From an uncultured Lachnospiraceae bacterium (GTDB taxonomy: Bacteria; Bacillota_A; Clostridia; Lachnospirales; Lachnospiraceae), in contig CAMWMM010000093.1 in the NCBI GenBank assembly GCA_947175285.1, positions 1 to 12,362 on the forward strand: DNA of 12,362 nt. Direction: 5' to 3'. The notes beneath the pieces were generated by a model. That model was not told the origin of the DNA and ran no database searches. It was given only the letters and a program-made list of their open reading frames with translations. Shown in pieces: positions 1-7,028 of the stretch (within the stretch, counting starts at the first letter, position 1; each line of letters starts with the position of its first letter). The translations under genes were made by a program, and so were the position numbers.

Positions 1-705
1 GCAGTGGAGGAAGAAGTAAAAAGCCAGAGAATGAAAACGGAGCTGATTACGAATGTTTCCCACGATTTGAAAACACCGCTTACGGCAATTATCACGTATA
101 CGGAACTGCTGAAAGAAGAAAATATTACGGAAGAGCAGCGGAAGGAATATTTGGAAACATTGGAGCGGAAATCCCTGCGTTTGAAAATATTAATTGAAGA
201 TTTATTTGAAGTCAGCAAAACAAGCAGCGGGAATGTGAATTTAGAGCCGGTTCCGGTAGACATCTGTAATCTGATACGTCAGGTATACTTAGAGCATGAG
301 GATAAAATGAAGCAGGCAGGTCTGCATATACGTTTTACCATGCCGGAGGAGAAAGTCATATTGGATTTAGACAGCCAGAAAACTTACCGGATTTTTGAAA
401 ATCTGTATACTAATATCATAAAGTATGCCCAGCCGGATACCAGAGTATTTGTGGTGGCGTATAGAAAAGAGGGAGAAAGAAATCGCAGAGACGGTATTCA
501 TATTGAATTGAAGAATACTTCCGCACAGGAAATTATCGGAAATCCTCAGGATTTAAGTGAGAGATTTGTGCGGGGAGATGTCTCCAGAAATACGGAGGGA
601 AGCGGTCTTGGTCTTGCGATTGCAAAAAATCTTACAGAATTGCAGGGAGGTAAATTCAGCATAGAAACAGACGGAGATTTATTCAAAGTAGTGCTTGAGT
701 GGTAA
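1..705 (+). CDS. Sensor histidine kinase, C-terminal part (5' end outside window)
   Basis: This is the catalytic C-terminal part of a two-component sensor kinase, which autophosphorylates a histidine and passes the phosphate to a response regulator. The frame is open from base 1, so the GTG at 4 is just an internal valine. The HisKA box NVSHDLKTPLTAI carries the phospho-acceptor His at codon 21 (bases 61-63). The N box reads FENLYTNIIKYA (about 394-429) and the G2 box GSGLGLAIAKNL lies near 598-633. A normal DxGxG G1 box is missing; the corresponding stretch reads ELKNTSAQEI, followed by LSERFVRGDVSRNTEGSG. This degenerate form is familiar in VanS-like kinases of Clostridia, so the protein is probably active. 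The sensor and membrane part must lie upstream. No response regulator is visible here; it would be expected upstream, outside the window. No clear terminator follows. Confidence 0.93.
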   Translation, partial: AVEEEVKSQRMKTELITNVSHDLKTPLTAIITYTELLKEENITEEQRKEYLETLERKSLRLKILIEDLFEVSKTSSGNVNLEPVPVDICNLIRQVYLEHEDKMKQAGLHIRFTMPEEKVILDLDSQKTYRIFENLYTNIIKYAQPDTRVFVVAYRKEGERNRRDGIHIELKNTSAQEIIGNPQDLSERFVRGDVSRNTEGSGLGLAIAKNLTELQGGKFSIETDGDLFKVVLEW

Positions 706-722
706 TTAAATTCGGAAAATAA

Positions 723-752
723 TTGCTCATTCTCCTATTTCCATGTTATACT
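723..752 (+). promoter_or_regulatory. Predicted sigma-A promoter for the hybrid kinase-GNAT gene
   Basis: A -35-like TTGCTC (723-728) is followed after 18 nt by TATACT (747-752). TG at 744-745 plus one base makes it an extended -10. It lies about 70 nt upstream of the start codon, in the only gap before this gene. The -35 is imperfect; the extended -10 is the stronger part of the evidence. Confidence 0.5.
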
Positions 753-812
753 AAAAACGTAAAGATACGGTGAAGCCCAAAAGTATGATTACTGTTTTTT
801 TGTTTAACAACC

Positions 813-817
813 GGAGG
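813..817 (+). promoter_or_regulatory. Shine-Dalgarno site that decides the kinase-GNAT start
   Basis: GGAGG at 813-817 is only 2 nt from the in-frame ATG at 820 but 8 nt from the in-frame TTG at 826. Normal spacing favours TTG 826. The choice changes the protein by only two residues. Confidence 0.55.
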
Positions 818-825
818 AAATGCAT

Positions 826-3372
826 TTGAAAAATCAACCGAAAATAGACCAGGATATATTTAAAGATTCGCATTTTATGGATGAGATGCCGGGCGGTTTT
901 TTCATCTATCGTGCAGATGAGGCGGAAGAGCTTATTTATGCCAATAAGGCAATGCTTCGGATATTTGCCTGTGACACGATAGAAGAGTTTAGGGAACTGA
1001 CCGGCAATTCTTTTCGCGGGATTGTGCATCCTGATGATTTAGAGGAAATAGAACTAAGCATCAAAGAGCAGATTGAGAAAGACCAATACGATATGGATTA
1101 TGTGGAGTACCGTATTATCCGAAAGGACGGCAAAATCCGCTGGATTGAGGATTATGGGCATTTTGTACATAATGAATACTTTGGAGATATTTTCTATGTG
1201 TTTGTAGGAGACGCTACGGAAAAGCATAGACAAAGAAAAAACGAAAAAGAGAAACTTATTCAGGAGCAGCTAAGACGACTCGAAGTCATAGAGGGCCTCA
1301 GCGTTGATTACGAATCTATTTTTTATGCGGATTTGGACAAAAACTGGGTAAAAGCATACCGTGTCAGTTCCCGCTTTGCTAAAACTTTTCCGTCAGAACA
1401 TATTATGCGTGAATTTACGGGTTTTGATGCGGATTATATTAAAGAATGGGTCTATCCGGATGACAGAGAATTGGTGAAAGATATTTCAAATCCTGATTTT
1501 ATTCGTCAGAAGCTATCCGAGAATAAGACATTTCATCTCAGTTACCGGATATATAGAGATGGTAAAGTGACTTATATACAGCTTCACGTTCTCAATGTGG
1601 GAAGTGAGGAGCATGTTTCCCAGATTGTTATGGGATACCGCAATATAGATGATGAGATTATACAGGAGATGCAGCAGAAGCGGATACTGGCGGAGGCTTT
1701 GAACGCAGCTACATTGGCCAATAAAGCTAAGAACCTGTTTTTGTCTAATATGTCTCATGATATCAGAACCCCTATGAATGCGATTGTCGGGTTTACGGAT
1801 TTGTGTAAGAAGCATATCCTGGAAGAGGGAAAAGTGACCGGATATCTGGATATGATTTCTGAGGCAAGCGACCAGATGCTGCAGCTCTTGAATGATGTAC
1901 TGGAGATATCCAGACTGGAATCGGAAGATGTGCATGTGGAAGAGACAAAATGCAGCCTGATGGATATTGCGCATCAGGTGCAGATGAATATGATTTCCAA
2001 GGCAGCGGCAAAGAATATTGCCCTTTCTTTGGATATTACGAACTTGAAACATGATATGGTATCCACGGACAGGATTAAACTCGCCCAGATTCTTACATAC
2101 CTTGTGGATAATGCGATTAAGTATACGAAGGACGGCGGATGGGTTACACTTACCGTAATGGAAGCGCAGAAAGAAAGTGAGCAAAATAGTCATGTGACAT
2201 ATCAGTTTATTGTAGAAGACAACGGGATTGGTATTGGCGAAGAATTTCTGGAGTGTATTTTTGAGCCTTTTGAACGTGAAAAAAATACGACCTTCAGCGG
2301 CGTCCATGGTACGGGGCTTGGTTTGACGATTGCCAGAAGACTGGTGGAGATGATTGGCGGAACGATAGGTGTGTCCAGTGTTGTCGGCAAGGGAAGCAAA
2401 TTTATTGTAACACTTCCGCTTTATATGTGGGAAATGTCCACCAATATTGCTGAGTTTGGCGATGAACCTGTTTGTTTTTCGCGGCCTAAAAAGATTCTGA
2501 TTGTAGACGATAAGGAAATTAACCGGGAAATTGAAAATGAGGTATTGAAAGATGCAGGATTCCTTGTAGATACTGCTGATGATGGAAGTATTGCGGTAGA
2601 AAAAATAAGGCAGTCAAAACCCGGTGAGTACGATTTGATTCTTATGGATATTCAGATGCCGATTATGGACGGATATCACGCAGCGAAAGCCATTCGGGCA
2701 ATGGAAGACAGCAATTTAGCAGGTATACCGATTATTGCCGTATCAGCCAATTCTTTTGAGAAAGACAAGAAAAAGGCTTTAGAAAGTGGTATGAATGCGC
2801 ATCTTCCCAAACCATTTGACACGCATCATTTATATAAGGTCATTCGGCAGTTTTTAAAAGAGGACAAGCGGATTGTCAGTTTAGAGCAGGTGGCAGTTCG
2901 GCCGATTAAACAGGAAGAATATCCGTTCCTGGAAGATTTTCTATATGATGCAATTTATATTGCGCATGGCGAAAAAATGCCTCCTAAAGAGATTGTCAGA
3001 CAGCCGGAGCTTGCAATTTATATTCAGGAATTCGGCGGAATGGATGATCTTTGTCTTGTCGCAGAGTATGATAATGAGTTAATCGGCGCAGTCTGGACGA
3101 GAATACTGGCAGGCGATGTGAAAGGATATGGGAATATCGGAAACGACGTACCGGAGTTTGCCATTTCCGTGAAAAAGGATTTCCGCAGACAGGGTATCGG
3201 AACGAAACTGATGAAAGACATGATAACGGTGTTAAAGATACAGGGGTATGAAAAAGTTTCCCTCAGTGTCCATAAAGATAATTACGCGTACCGGATGTAT
3301 CGCGATTTGGGATTTCAGGTCATCAAGGTACGCGAAGAGGATTACCTTATGGTATTGGAACTAGGGCGTTAA
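826..3372 (+). CDS. Cytoplasmic PAS-PAS hybrid histidine kinase-receiver fused to a GNAT acetyltransferase
   Basis: Residues are numbered from TTG 826; starting at ATG 820 would add two. The order is: PAS (about 18-135), a second PAS-like region (about 148-282), and HisKA with NMSHDIRTPMNAIVGF (phospho-acceptor His311). The HATPase domain has N box LVDNAIKYT (Asn429), G1 box VEDNGIGIG (near 463) and G2 box GTGLGLTIA (near 495). The receiver starts at ILIVDDKEINRE (about 557), with phospho-acceptor Asp608 in LMDIQMP and Lys662 in LPKPFD. A GNAT domain fills residues about 689-848; its acetyl-CoA loop RRQGIGT lies at 787-793 and its end is typical (NYAYRMYRDLGFQV). There is no signal peptide or membrane segment, so it is a soluble sensor. 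All key residues for phosphotransfer and acetyl-CoA binding are present. GNATs of this type are usually separate proteins, so the C-terminal fusion is odd; it suggests acetylation of an unknown substrate controlled by phosphorylation. No DNA-binding or GGDEF output is present. The stop overlaps the convergent gene's stop. Confidence 0.93.
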   Translation: MKNQPKIDQDIFKDSHFMDEMPGGFFIYRADEAEELIYANKAMLRIFACDTIEEFRELTGNSFRGIVHPDDLEEIELSIKEQIEKDQYDMDYVEYRIIRKDGKIRWIEDYGHFVHNEYFGDIFYVFVGDATEKHRQRKNEKEKLIQEQLRRLEVIEGLSVDYESIFYADLDKNWVKAYRVSSRFAKTFPSEHIMREFTGFDADYIKEWVYPDDRELVKDISNPDFIRQKLSENKTFHLSYRIYRDGKVTYIQLHVLNVGSEEHVSQIVMGYRNIDDEIIQEMQQKRILAEALNAATLANKAKNLFLSNMSHDIRTPMNAIVGFTDLCKKHILEEGKVTGYLDMISEASDQMLQLLNDVLEISRLESEDVHVEETKCSLMDIAHQVQMNMISKAAAKNIALSLDITNLKHDMVSTDRIKLAQILTYLVDNAIKYTKDGGWVTLTVMEAQKESEQNSHVTYQFIVEDNGIGIGEEFLECIFEPFEREKNTTFSGVHGTGLGLTIARRLVEMIGGTIGVSSVVGKGSKFIVTLPLYMWEMSTNIAEFGDEPVCFSRPKKILIVDDKEINREIENEVLKDAGFLVDTADDGSIAVEKIRQSKPGEYDLILMDIQMPIMDGYHAAKAIRAMEDSNLAGIPIIAVSANSFEKDKKKALESGMNAHLPKPFDTHHLYKVIRQFLKEDKRIVSLEQVAVRPIKQEEYPFLEDFLYDAIYIAHGEKMPPKEIVRQPELAIYIQEFGGMDDLCLVAEYDNELIGAVWTRILAGDVKGYGNIGNDVPEFAISVKKDFRRQGIGTKLMKDMITVLKIQGYEKVSLSVHKDNYAYRMYRDLGFQVIKVREEDYLMVLELGR

Positions 3373-4682
3373 GATGACAAAGTTTCCGGAATAATTTCTT
3401 CCGCGTCTTTGTGCCCTTCCGGAGGAAGCGTAATCAATACTTTCAAAATGCGGTTTTTTGATATGCCCTGTGCCTGCATCAGGATACCGTTTTCCAGAGT
3501 GATGGATTCCTTATCTTCCGGAAGCCTTTCCAATTGTTCAATCATCAGACCGCCGATAGAATCAAAGTCTTCGGAACTTAAATCTGTGTCCAGCGCATCG
3601 TTAATATCATCCAGTTTCATGCCCGCTTCTACAAGAAACGTTCCGGGTTCGGTTTCTACAATGAGTTCTTCTTCATCCTCATCATATTCATCCCGGATTT
3701 CACCGACAATCTCCTCAATTAAATCTTCCATAGTAATCATACCGACGGTTGCGCCGTATTCACTGAGAACGAAAGTAATATTATGGGACTTTTCCCTCAT
3801 TTCCATCATCAGGTCGGCGATTTTCTTATATTCATATGTATAGTAGGCATTCCGCAGTATTTTTTTGAGTTGAAACTTTTCGGAGTCCTTTACCAGAATG
3901 AAATCCTTAATATTAATGATTCCGATAATGTTGTCGGGGTCATCCTCGTATATAGGAATCCGTGTAAACATGGAGGCGCGGAATGTGGATAATACTTCTT
4001 TATAAGTAGAAGTAAGAGGAAGGCTTGTCATATGGATTCTTGGAACCATAATATCCTTTGCGACAGCATCTCCGAAATCGAAAACGTTATAAATCATTTC
4101 CCGCTCTTCAGACTCAATCGCGCCGCCCTCATGGCTCACATCCACGTAAGTTTTTAGTTCATTTTCCGAAATACTGGTATCTTTGCCGTTGGAATTAATA
4201 TGCAGCAGGCGCAATATGCCGAGAGATAATTTGTCTATAATAAAAATAACAGGGGTAAGTATCGTCATCAGGGAACGGATAATGCCGCCATAGAACAGGG
4301 AAATAGATTCCGCATTGCACATAGCCCATGTTTTGGGGATTATTTCTCCGAAAATCAGGATAGTAAGCGTCAGTATGCCTGTGACAATGCCGACCGCATA
4401 GCTGCCCCATATTCTGATAGCCAATGTCGTTGCAACGGAAGAAGCGCTGATATTCACAATATTGTTGCCAATCAGAATAGTGCTTAGCATTTTACTGTAT
4501 TGTTCAAGGATGGAAAGAACCCGGACGGCACGTTTGGACTCCTCCTGTGCCAGTGTGCGCAGACGCACCTGATTTACCGTTGTAAAGGCAGTCTCAGCCG
4601 AAGAAAAGAATGCTGATAATAAAACAAGAACAAATAATGCAATAAGTTGTATGACACCTGTGGTATCCAATGAAAAATTCAC
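3369..4682 (-). CDS. CNNM/CorC-family membrane transporter (DUF21-CBS-CBS-CorC_HlyC), often called hemolysin-like
   Basis: The 437-residue protein matches the usual length and layout of the family. An N-terminal DUF21 membrane domain (about 8-160, roughly four segments) carries the motifs LSAFFSSAETA (22-32), GNNIVN (72-77) and FGEIIPKT (111-118). A CBS pair follows (about 208-332, with IMVPRIHM and TRIPIYEDDPDNIIGIINIKD-like sequence). After an acidic linker (DEYDEDEEE, 331-339) comes a CorC_HlyC domain (about 345-425). Family members such as B. subtilis MpfA and CorC act in Mg2+ (or Co2+) efflux; 'hemolysin' is a legacy label. The role here is inferred from the family. The chosen start is GTG at 4682-4680, but the GGAG site (4687-4684) leaves a 1-nt gap. 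The in-frame TTG four codons later (4670-4668) would have a 13-nt gap, so the start is uncertain. The gene is monocistronic between convergent and divergent neighbours. Confidence 0.93.
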   Translation of the reverse strand: MNFSLDTTGVIQLIALFVLVLLSAFFSSAETAFTTVNQVRLRTLAQEESKRAVRVLSILEQYSKMLSTILIGNNIVNISASSVATTLAIRIWGSYAVGIVTGILTLTILIFGEIIPKTWAMCNAESISLFYGGIIRSLMTILTPVIFIIDKLSLGILRLLHINSNGKDTSISENELKTYVDVSHEGGAIESEEREMIYNVFDFGDAVAKDIMVPRIHMTSLPLTSTYKEVLSTFRASMFTRIPIYEDDPDNIIGIINIKDFILVKDSEKFQLKKILRNAYYTYEYKKIADLMMEMREKSHNITFVLSEYGATVGMITMEDLIEEIVGEIRDEYDEDEEELIVETEPGTFLVEAGMKLDDINDALDTDLSSEDFDSIGGLMIEQLERLPEDKESITLENGILMQAQGISKNRILKVLITLPPEGHKDAEEIIPETLSS

Positions 4683-4714
4683 TCTCCTTTAGTTAATAGT
4701 ATTGAAATGATTAT

Positions 4715-4743
4715 ACTATACATGATAGCGAATATTGTGTCAA
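4715..4743 (-). promoter_or_regulatory. Strong sigma-A promoter for the CNNM/CorC gene
   Basis: On the minus strand a consensus -35 TTGACA (4743-4738) is followed by 17 nt and a -10 TATAGT (4720-4715). The -10 lies about 33 nt upstream of the GTG start. It is the best promoter match in the window. Confidence 0.75.
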
Positions 4744-4816
4744 GTTTTTCCTGTGTGCGGAATATATATTTAGTATATTTTTAAGAATTATATGAAAATG
4801 GAAGGGAGAGCGTTTT

Positions 4817-5191
4817 ATGGAGAAAAAAATGATAGACAGCAAAAAACTGATTTTCGTTTTAAAATGCATGTTGGCTGCTTATCTTGTAACGGCAGGACTT
4901 TTACTGCTTTTGGCGCTTATGCTGTATCGTTTTGGGCTGTCGGAAAAAGTAGTATCTGTCTGTATTATTTTGATTTACATAGTGGTTACTTTTCTTGCCG
5001 GATTTATTGCCGGGAAGAGAGCGGGAGAGAAAAAATTTATATGGGGACTGGCAATGGGATGTACTTATTTCCTGATTCTGACGGCGGTGTCACTTGCTGT
5101 CAACAAAGGAATGGGGGATGATATGGGCAATCTGGTTACGGTCTTTCTCCTTTGCGGAGGCAGCGGGATGTTAGGCGGAATGCTGAGCTGA
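4817..5191 (+). CDS. TIGR04086-type four-helix membrane protein
   Basis: This 124-residue, very hydrophobic protein has about four membrane segments: near 11-36, 45-66, 74-95 and 105-124. Short basic loops include AGKRAGEKK (about 65-73). It has no signal peptidase site, catalytic motif or known domain. Length, layout and position just upstream of a SCIFF gene match the family NCBI calls 'TIGR04086 family membrane protein', whose function is unknown. A role in handling, exporting or resisting the modified peptide is only an inference from position. GGGAG at 4804-4808 is 8 nt before ATG 4817, a good fit. A longer reading frame in another phase overlaps the same bases but lacks such a site. The AT-rich upstream region offers -10-like TATATT at 4765-4770 and 4774-4779, with no convincing -35. 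Confidence 0.85.
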   Translation: MEKKMIDSKKLIFVLKCMLAAYLVTAGLLLLLALMLYRFGLSEKVVSVCIILIYIVVTFLAGFIAGKRAGEKKFIWGLAMGCTYFLILTAVSLAVNKGMGDDMGNLVTVFLLCGGSGMLGGMLS

Positions 5192-5200
5192 AAAAAATAC

Positions 5201-5229
5201 TTTTCATATAGAAAGATATGTGGTATACT
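5201..5229 (+). promoter_or_regulatory. Predicted promoter of scfA (extended -10)
   Basis: TTTTCA (5201-5206, 4 of 6 to consensus) is followed after 17 nt by TATACT (5224-5229). TGG directly before the -10 gives the TGn extension. It lies between the preceding gene's stop and the scfA RBS, so the peptide can be transcribed on its own. That would give a leader of about 50 nt. Confidence 0.6.
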
Positions 5230-5288
5230 GATTCAAGTTATGAAAGCGAAAAGAATATAGATTACAGCAAGGATGGAGGATTAATAAG

Positions 5289-5432
5289 ATGAAACATATT
5301 AAAACATTAACAACAAGAGATTTAAAGGAATCCATGAAAAAAGGCGGCTGCGGTGAGTGCCAGACATCCTGCCAGTCAGCTTGCAAGACTTCTTGTACAG
5401 TTGGCAACCAGAGCTGCGAACAGGTCAAATAA
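5289..5432 (+). CDS. scfA: SCIFF ranthipeptide precursor (six cysteines in forty-five residues)
   Basis: This 47-residue precursor peptide begins MKHIKTLTTRDLKESMKKGG, a basic leader of about 20 residues. A core follows with six cysteines at 21, 24, 28, 32, 36 and 43, spaced CX2CX3CX3CX3CX6C. Core segments CGECQTSCQSACKTSC and TVGNQSCE match the very conserved SCIFF family of Clostridia. In characterised homologues the radical SAM maturase joins Cys32 to Thr37 by a thioether, now classed as a gamma-carbon link (ranthipeptide). Both residues are present here at exactly those numbers. The mature product's role is not settled; signalling has been proposed in some clostridia. GGAGG at 5275-5279 sits 9 nt before the ATG, a strong site, and a promoter lies just upstream. 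The maturase gene follows after a structured 178-nt gap. No separate protease or ABC exporter gene is seen nearby. Confidence 0.97.
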   Translation: MKHIKTLTTRDLKESMKKGGCGECQTSCQSACKTSCTVGNQSCEQVK

Positions 5433-5474
5433 TAAACGTGTTTCAGAAGTGTCTGCAGAGGCAGCCACATCTGT

Positions 5475-5498
5475 GCAAGAATCATAACTGATTCTTGC
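5475..5498 (+). other. Perfect hairpin 1 in the scfA-scfB intergenic leader
   Basis: GCAAGAATCA (5475-5484) pairs perfectly with TGATTCTTGC (5489-5498) around a 4-nt loop, TAAC. No T-run follows, so it is not a standard terminator. It could protect the 3' end of a short scfA transcript or form part of an attenuator or processing site. A smaller AAACG/CGTTT stem (5510-5522) lies just downstream. Confidence 0.6.
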
Positions 5499-5524
5499 GA
5501 GCTGAGTAGAAACGGAACGTTTTG

Positions 5525-5550
5525 TAAGCAGCGATGTGAGTCGCTGCTTA
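5525..5550 (+). terminator. Hairpin 2 before scfB, likely leaky terminator or attenuator
   Basis: TAAGCAGCGA (5525-5534) pairs over ten bases with TCGCTGCTTA (5541-5550) around the loop TGTGAG. The following TTATAGTG is only weakly T-rich. Partial termination would give much scfA message and less scfB-secDF read-through. With such a poor U-tract, an RNA-stability or processing role is also possible. Confidence 0.5.
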
Positions 5551-5610
5551 TTATAGTGTGTCCGGCGGACGGCGCAAAATAGGGATGGAATTAGGAAAGG
5601 AAGAAGTTGT

Positions 5611-7011
5611 TTGATACATCAATATAAAAATAATGGCTACAATATCGTACTGGATGTGAACAGCGGCAGCGTCCATGTCGTGGATGATATTGTTTATGAT
5701 ATGATACCTGTTGTGGAAAAAATGCTGGCAGATGGTGAAACGAAGCGTGAGGACATGCTGTCTCATATTATTCGGCTGCATGAAAGCGGAGATATTCCGG
5801 CAAATCAGGATGTCACGGAAAAACTGTTGGAAGAAGCGCTTGATGAGATTCTGGAATTAAAGGATGCCGGCATGCTTTTTACCGAGGATATTTATGAAAA
5901 CTATATTGCGGATTTTTCAAACCGCGAAACGGTTGTAAAAGCTTTGTGTCTGCATATTGCCCATGACTGTAACCTTGCCTGTAAATATTGTTTTGCAGAG
6001 GAAGGGGAATATCATGGAAGACGGGCGCTTATGAGCTTTGAAGTCGGCAAAAAGGCGCTGGATTTTTTAGTTGCTAATTCCGGGAACAGAGTGAATCTGG
6101 AAGTGGATTTTTTCGGCGGGGAACCGCTTTTAAACTGGGATGTCGTAAAACAATTAGTCGAATACGGAAGAAGCATTGAAAAAGAGCATCATAAAAAGTT
6201 TCGTTTTACTCTGACAACAAACGGCATTTTGTTAAATGATGATATTTTGGAATTTGCGAATCGGGAAATGGGCAATATTGTACTGAGTATAGACGGACGA
6301 AAGGAAGTTAATGACAAAATGCGTCCGCATCGGGGCGGTCAGGGAAGTTATGATGAAATCGTTCCGAAGTTTCAGAAAACCGCAGAGAGCAGAAATCAGA
6401 TGAACTATTATGTGCGGGGGACTTTTACCCGCTATAATAAGGATTTTGCAGAGGATGTCAAACAGCTTGCAGACCTTGGATTCAAGCAGATTTCCGTTGA
6501 GCCGGTTGTTGCAGGAGAAAGCGAGGATTATGCGCTCAGAGAGGAAGATATTCCGGCGCTGCTTGCGGAATATGATAAGCTTGCTCTGGAATATATAAAA
6601 AGAAAGAAAGAAGGAAAAGCTTTTCAATTTTTCCATTTTATGATAGATTTAGAAGGCGGGCCATGTGTGGCAAAAAGACTTTCAGGGTGCGGCTCCGGAA
6701 ATGAGTATCTTGCGGTTACGCCATGGGGAGATTTTTATCCGTGTCATCAGTTTGTAGGTAATGAAGAATTTCTGATGGGTAACGTCGATGAGGGAATTAC
6801 CCGTACGGATATTAGAGATACCTTTAAAAACTGTAATGTATATACGAAAGAAAAATGTAAAAACTGCTTTGCAAAATTTTATTGCAGCGGCGGCTGTGCT
6901 GCTAATTCTTATCAGTTTCATGGAAATATCCATGATGTGTATGACCTTGGCTGTCAGTTGCAGAGAAAACGCATTGAATGTGCAATTATGATAAAAGCAG
7001 CATTAGCTTAG
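5611..7011 (+). CDS. scfB: Radical SAM/SPASM SCIFF peptide maturase (thioether-forming)
   Basis: The 466-residue enzyme uses S-adenosylmethionine and iron-sulfur clusters to cross-link a cysteine of the SCIFF peptide to a threonine; characterised relatives are CteB and Tte1186. Its N-terminal part (about 1-100, beginning MIHQYKNNGYNIVLDV) is the region that in the family binds the peptide leader. The radical SAM core has the CX3CX2C motif at Cys120, Cys124 and Cys127, then GGEP at 169-172. The C-terminal SPASM pattern is complete: CX12GX4C (Cys360, Cys378), CX2CX5CX3C (Cys416, 419, 425, 429) and Cys448. Further cysteines lie at 352, 408 and 457. The start is TTG 5611: AAGGA at 5597-5601 is 9 nt upstream, no ATG fits, and the N-terminus looks right for the family. 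TTG plus a modest RBS suggests lower output than scfA. secDF starts 17 nt after the stop. Confidence 0.97.
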   Translation: MIHQYKNNGYNIVLDVNSGSVHVVDDIVYDMIPVVEKMLADGETKREDMLSHIIRLHESGDIPANQDVTEKLLEEALDEILELKDAGMLFTEDIYENYIADFSNRETVVKALCLHIAHDCNLACKYCFAEEGEYHGRRALMSFEVGKKALDFLVANSGNRVNLEVDFFGGEPLLNWDVVKQLVEYGRSIEKEHHKKFRFTLTTNGILLNDDILEFANREMGNIVLSIDGRKEVNDKMRPHRGGQGSYDEIVPKFQKTAESRNQMNYYVRGTFTRYNKDFAEDVKQLADLGFKQISVEPVVAGESEDYALREEDIPALLAEYDKLALEYIKRKKEGKAFQFFHFMIDLEGGPCVAKRLSGCGSGNEYLAVTPWGDFYPCHQFVGNEEFLMGNVDEGITRTDIRDTFKNCNVYTKEKCKNCFAKFYCSGGCAANSYQFHGNIHDVYDLGCQLQRKRIECAIMIKAALA

Positions 7012-7028
7012 AAAGGAAGAGAGAGAAA

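Noticed and set aside
1513..2307. A 264-codon open frame on the minus strand within the hybrid kinase gene
   Set aside because: It is exactly antisense to the HisKA/HATPase region, whose motifs are intact on the plus strand. Its translation is rich in His, Cys and Ile without recognisable domains.
3409..3843. A 144-codon plus-strand frame inside the CNNM/CorC gene
   Set aside because: It is serine-rich low-complexity shadow coding opposite the CBS and CorC_HlyC domains, and has no RBS or family match.
4792..5121. An alternative frame overlapping the four-helix membrane protein
   Set aside because: The ATG at 4792 lacks a Shine-Dalgarno site, whereas the frame at 4817 has GGGAG at 8 nt and gives a coherent membrane protein.
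5433..5610. A T-box or known riboswitch before scfB
   Set aside because: No T-box conserved sequence or other class-specific motif was recognised; only simple hairpins are visible.
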